Shown in pieces: positions 60,987 through 64,000 of a stretch of DNA of 64,000 bases. Source of the DNA: an uncultured Bacilli bacterium (GTDB lineage Bacteria > Bacillota_I > Bacilli_A > RF39 > UBA660); NCBI GenBank assembly GCA_910580185.1, contig CAJTWC010000005.1, positions 42,008 through 106,007 of the forward strand. The letters run 5' to 3'. The notes under the pieces were generated by a model. That model was not told the DNA's origin, made no database searches, and worked only from the letters and a program-made list of their open reading frames with translations. Made by a program: the position numbers and the translations under genes. Position 1 is the first letter of the stretch, and each line of letters opens with the position of its first letter.

Positions 60987-62237
60987 TTAAAATTTAGAAA
61001 TCTGTACTCCTGTATAATAATAATTTAATATTCTATCAAATGTGTATCCTGCATTTGCCATACCATTTGCACCATACTGACTCATTCCAACGCCATGACC
61101 ATATCCTCTGGTTGTGAAAATAACGCCATTATCAGTAATATTAAAATCAAAATCAGTTGATCTTAATCCAAGTAGGTTTCTTGCTTCTACACCCGTAATT
61201 TCTTTATCATTAAACTTTATTCGTGATATTCTACCACTTTCATCTTTAGATATTATTTCAATTACCGAAGATGAGTTAAAATCTATACCTAAAACGTTTG
61301 ATATTTTATTAAAATCAATGTTTGTTGTTCTTAAAAAAGAAGAAGCTGATGTATCCCAAGGAGACGTTACCGTCTTTAAATATGGTACATCATTTTTCCA
61401 TACGTTTACCGCTTCTTCTGTATAACCATTACTGGTAGAATGATATACAACGTCTATCAAAGAACCATTATACTTTATACATAAACCATTAGTTTTAGAT
61501 ACCGCATCTTTAATTTTATTATAATATTTATTATAATTGCTCCCCCATATACTTTGCAGTTCGCTATTACTTTTATAGACTTGTGTAGAAACATCATCAG
61601 TTATAGTCCTTCCTGTTTCTAATAATTTTAACGTGTAAGTTCTTGCAACCACCGCCTGCGCCTTTAACGCTTCCTCATTAAAAGAAGCTGGCATTTCTGC
61701 TGCTACAACACCAATTAAGTATTCTTCTAAATTTAGTTGTACTACTTCACCATTAATTCTCCTTAAAGTTATAAAATTATCTAGAGCCACATTATTTTCT
61801 TTGTAATTAGAAGCAATTGAAGAATTTATATTCTCACTATTAGTTGTTTTTGGAGAAGATAAATTATTAGCTACATTTTTTTCTTTAACATTTGCTTTAT
61901 TATCTTTGTCTTCTTTTATTCCTTCTGATGCTTGGTTTATTATATCATCTATTTTTTCTTCTAAAGAAACATCTGGAATACTTTTATCCACTATGTTATA
62001 AACATCATAATTACTAGTTTTAGGTCTATTATTTAAATACACACTTCCAAGCATTAAACCACTTAATAACAATACAACTTTAGCACCATTAAAAATAATT
62101 TTTTTATCTTTGATATACTGTTTTACCTTATCCACCAAATTTAAATTTTTTTTATCATCAAATAAACTTCCTATCTCACATCTATAATCTACATATAAAT
62201 ATAACGTGTTATTTATAATCTTATAATTAGTAAACAT
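60987..62237 (-). CDS. spoIID: SpoIID/LytB-domain protein (stage II sporulation protein D)
   Basis: 416 residues. One membrane helix near 55 (VVLLLSGLMLGSVYL) and a Ser/Asn/Lys-rich linker precede the SpoIID domain: LNLEEYLIGVVAAEMPASFN, EALKAQAVVARTYTLKLLET, STQVYKSNSELQSIWGSNYN, YHSTSNGYTEEAVNVWKNDV, RGYGHGVGMSQYGANGMANA, YTFDRILNYYYTGVQI. SpoIID is a lytic transglycosylase of the engulfment machinery. The catalytic Glu in AAEMP is present. The unusually long N-terminus makes another SpoIID-domain role possible. ATG at 62235-62237 follows GGTGATAATA. Confidence 0.88.
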   Translation of the reverse strand: MFTNYKIINNTLYLYVDYRCEIGSLFDDKKNLNLVDKVKQYIKDKKIIFNGAKVVLLLSGLMLGSVYLNNRPKTSNYDVYNIVDKSIPDVSLEEKIDDIINQASEGIKEDKDNKANVKEKNVANNLSSPKTTNSENINSSIASNYKENNVALDNFITLRRINGEVVQLNLEEYLIGVVAAEMPASFNEEALKAQAVVARTYTLKLLETGRTITDDVSTQVYKSNSELQSIWGSNYNKYYNKIKDAVSKTNGLCIKYNGSLIDVVYHSTSNGYTEEAVNVWKNDVPYLKTVTSPWDTSASSFLRTTNIDFNKISNVLGIDFNSSSVIEIISKDESGRISRIKFNDKEITGVEARNLLGLRSTDFDFNITDNGVIFTTRGYGHGVGMSQYGANGMANAGYTFDRILNYYYTGVQISKF

Positions 62238-62251
62238 TATTATCACCATCT

Positions 62252-63613
62252 TTAATTTTCCCTAACACGTACTTTTTTATACCGCTTTACTTCTTTTACA
62301 AAAATTGATTCATTATCTCTTGGCACAAACAAATAAACCTTTTTCTTACATCTTGTAAGTGCTACATAAAATAATCTTCGTTCTTCTTCATATGGAAAGT
62401 ATTCTTTATAATTATTTACGTACCTTAATATTTCGTGATCTTTAATTTTATTTGGAAAACCATTTTTATTATTACTTAATCCTATTATAAATACATAATC
62501 TGATTGTAATCCTTTAGATTTATGGATAGTTAATTTTCTATGTTTTATCTCTAATTTATCTACCTCATTTAAATCTTTATTATTTCTAGATAGTATAAAT
62601 AAATTATCTATTTTATCCTTTTTTATTATTTCTTTTATTTTTGTATTTAAATCATCATAATAAATTATTTCTATAGAGTTTGTTAACTTATTTATAGAAT
62701 GGAGTCTTTTTTTTATTTGATATTTATTTTTCATTATAAACTTACCCGATATTTTAATTAACTCATCAGGTGTTCTATAAGTATTTTTTAATTTAAACAC
62801 TTGTGCAAATGGAAAATATATTTTAAAGTCAGTTATTATTTTTAAATTAGCACCAGTAAATCTATATATTGATTGAAAGTCATCTCCTACTGCAAATAAA
62901 GATGCGTTAGATAATTTTATTAATTTCTTTATAAAATTAAATTTGGTAACGGAAGTATCTTGATATTCATCTATTATGATATGTTTATATCTAACATTAG
63001 AGTAATCAAGCATTTTTATTCCTTCGTTAATCATGTCGTTAAAATCTAATAAGTTTTCTTTTTTCAAATAAGATTCATAACATATATAACATTTCATTAT
63101 TTCTTTTAGTAAGATTTTCTCTTTTTTATTAGCTTTATTAATGAATTTATAAAACATATCTAAATTATAGTTATTTGATTTAAACAAGTTTATAAATGTT
63201 CGTACTAAACCATACATATCTTTTTTTGACATGCCATATAACCCAAATAATGTATCATTAGAAAAAGAATCCATTATAACATCAGTTAACATATCCTCTG
63301 TTAATATTTCTTTTTTTCTTCCGATCACCTTTAACGCTAACTTATGAAAAGTCATTACCTCTACTTCTTTTTCATTTAAATCTTTTTTTAAATTATTTAC
63401 TGCATCATTAGTAAAAGAAATACACAAGATATCTTTTGGATTAACGTTTAACTCATGAATTAAATATTTTACTCTTCCTATTATAGTCAAACTTTTACCA
63501 GATCCAGCTCCTGCTAAAACAAGTATGTTCTTTCTTTTTGATGTAACAGCTTTAATTTGTCCCTTGTCCAACTCATAACCATTTACGTTATATTTTTTTA
63601 TTCTTTTAGTCAT
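62252..63613 (-). CDS. Compact UvrD/Rep superfamily 1 helicase
   Basis: 453 residues, much shorter than UvrD or PcrA (about 700). Motif I LVLAGAGSGKSLTIIGRVKY, Ia ILCISFTNDAVNNL, II HIIIDEYQDTSVTKFNFIKK, III LFAVGDDFQSIYRFTGANLK, IV LKNTYRTPDELI, V LTIHKSKGLQSDYVFIIG, VI ERRLFYVALTRCKKKVYLFV. The subdomain 1B and 2B insertions are reduced. It may be a small translocase in repair. It starts inside the promoter region of the antisense RNA of the next locus. Confidence 0.85.
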   Translation of the reverse strand: MTKRIKKYNVNGYELDKGQIKAVTSKRKNILVLAGAGSGKSLTIIGRVKYLIHELNVNPKDILCISFTNDAVNNLKKDLNEKEVEVMTFHKLALKVIGRKKEILTEDMLTDVIMDSFSNDTLFGLYGMSKKDMYGLVRTFINLFKSNNYNLDMFYKFINKANKKEKILLKEIMKCYICYESYLKKENLLDFNDMINEGIKMLDYSNVRYKHIIIDEYQDTSVTKFNFIKKLIKLSNASLFAVGDDFQSIYRFTGANLKIITDFKIYFPFAQVFKLKNTYRTPDELIKISGKFIMKNKYQIKKRLHSINKLTNSIEIIYYDDLNTKIKEIIKKDKIDNLFILSRNNKDLNEVDKLEIKHRKLTIHKSKGLQSDYVFIIGLSNNKNGFPNKIKDHEILRYVNNYKEYFPYEEERRLFYVALTRCKKKVYLFVPRDNESIFVKEVKRYKKVRVREN

Positions 63614-63641
63614 TTACATATTTTCCAGTCTATTGTATAAT
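63613..63641 (+). promoter_or_regulatory. Promoter of the antisense RNA (locus 2)
   Basis: TTTACA (63613-63618), 17 bases, TATAAT (63636-63641). It overlaps the start codon of the helicase gene on the other strand. Confidence 0.7.
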
Positions 63642-63648
63642 TTAATTA

Positions 63649-63737
63649 GTGAGAGCACCTAACTTAAGGTTAGTAGCTTTCCTTAGGAAACTAATGAAAA
63701 AGCGTACACCCCCCCTGGGTATAGTTACGCTTTTTCT
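63649..63737 (+). ncRNA. Candidate antisense antitoxin RNA (locus 2)
   Basis: Starts near 63648 and ends at the hairpin AAAAAGCGTA/TACGCTTTTT (about 63699-63735, with inner ACCC/GGGT) followed by CTTTT. About 90 bases, complementary to any toxin mRNA that extends beyond its stop. It contains GAGCACCTAACTTAAGG, nearly the same as the 5' end of the toxin mRNA. Confidence 0.5.
63653..63682. repeat. Inverted repeat, left arm (locus 2)
   Basis: GAGCACCTAACTTAAGG to TTCC, 30 bases. Its reverse complement returns at 63854-63882 with mismatches only in the middle (TTAAG against ATATGG). The arms bracket the toxin-like gene. Confidence 0.85.
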
Positions 63738-63738
63738 T

Positions 63739-63819
63739 TTATATATTAAATACTAGCATGGCTATTATTATAAGTAAAAGAAGTATTATTACTCTAAGAA
63801 AATTTCTTTCTTCTTTCAT
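63739..63819 (-). CDS. 26-aa membrane peptide, candidate type I toxin (locus 2)
   Basis: The peptide starts MKEERNFLRVIILLLLIIIA, a charged head followed by one hydrophobic helix, ending MLVFNI. The ATG follows AAAGGTGGTGATATT. TATAAT on the minus strand at 63887-63892 can start the mRNA at about 63880, i.e. at the edge of the inverted repeat; the -35 is poor. The leader's CACCT can also cover the AGGTG of the ribosome site. Same architecture as locus 1 at 25184. Confidence 0.6.
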   Translation of the reverse strand: MKEERNFLRVIILLLLIIIAMLVFNI

Positions 63820-63853
63820 AATATCACCACCTTTCTATTCTTCATAAAAAGAT

Positions 63854-63882
63854 GGAAAGCTACTAACCCATATTAGGTGCTC
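63854..63882. repeat. Inverted repeat, right arm (locus 2)
   Basis: GGAAAGCTACTAACCCAT to GGTGCTC, 29 bases, complementary to 63653-63682. In the toxin transcript it is the 5' leader. The remaining 63893-64000 shows a minus-strand TTGACA near 63955 but no gene. Confidence 0.85.
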
Positions 63883-64000
63883 CTATATTATACTTCGCCA
63901 CCATTTTCTAAAATTCCCCTAAAAAAAGAAGAATTAGATATTTTTTTTGAAGTTGTCAACAAAAAGTAGACACTAAAAGAAGATTATTTAAACCCTAATT

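Noticed and set aside
38800..63925. Short shared sequence AAAATTCCCCTAAAA near 38820 and 63908
   Set aside because: Only about 15 bases, low complexity, with no other shared context.
1..64000. Mycoplasma-type code (TGA = Trp)
   Set aside because: Trp residues at conserved positions use TGG, and TGA ends several genes cleanly, for example at 19695 and 47321.
1..64000. CRISPR array, insertion sequence or intact prophage
   Set aside because: I saw no regularly spaced repeats, no transposase or integrase gene, and no structural phage genes. Phage-like content is limited to BRO-N, RhuM and DUF1016 genes.

Overview
The window looks like a chromosomal segment of a very AT-rich, endospore-forming Firmicute. 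TGG encodes Trp and TGA is used as a stop (for example at 19695 and 47321), so this is the standard bacterial code and not the Mycoplasma code. Spore genes are present: a complete tricistronic gerA-type germinant receptor operon, a CotF-like coat gene with a small partner, and a SpoIID-domain protein. The DnaB/DnaI-type primosome genes at the left edge suggest a Bacilli or Erysipelotrichia-like lineage, probably host-associated. No species call is possible from sequence alone.

Layout. 1-2925 (minus): the end of a replication-initiation operon, dnaB, a TPR-like gene, then dnaI cut by the window edge. 3042-9811: a YtqA-type radical SAM gene, then mostly minus-strand housekeeping and small genes (DUF1292, nucleoside 2-deoxyribosyltransferase-like, DUF362, CsaA-like, membrane thioredoxin, map). 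8330-16780: four XRE regulators with membrane tails, one coupled to a DUF4097 gene, plus a GyrI-like protein, a decayed RhuM gene between two identical 28-bp terminator palindromes, and a BRO-N gene. 16875-24924: PPOX protein, an ABC-F ATPase with a leader peptide and mutually exclusive hairpins, an ABC-2 exporter operon, an ElaA-like GNAT, and a nonsense-interrupted gene. 25184-29608: a type I toxin-antitoxin-like locus, a TtcA-like enzyme, a C-rich sRNA candidate, glmS with its ribozyme, and two spore coat genes. 29614-38780: an ABC-2 (DUF990-like) exporter, several GNATs (one frameshifted), HD, P-loop and methyltransferase genes, two copies of a structured RNA that ends in a terminator, a DUF1016 nuclease, and a second BRO-N gene with a nearby remnant. 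38973-42834: a double phosphotransferase and recG. 42938-46866: an unassigned structured element and the gerA-gerC-gerB operon. 46868-56743: a metal-ligand-less Cu/Zn SOD-like protein, 2H phosphoesterase-like, nucleoside hydrolase, SDR, tRNA-Cys and tRNA-Gly, a decayed GNAT, a second membrane thioredoxin, and prs with a possible leader peptide. 56795-63819: queH, a DUF3419-like gene, a Ca2+ P-type ATPase, SpoIID, a compact UvrD-like helicase, and a second type I toxin-antitoxin-like locus flanked by 29-30-bp inverted repeats.

Most genes are ordinary. The interesting material is RNA-level: two toxin-antitoxin-like loci with opposing promoters, a duplicated terminator-coupled RNA, an ABC-F attenuator, a C-rich sRNA and a multi-stem element before the ger operon. 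Several accessory genes are visibly decaying, as expected of a lineage with active gene loss.
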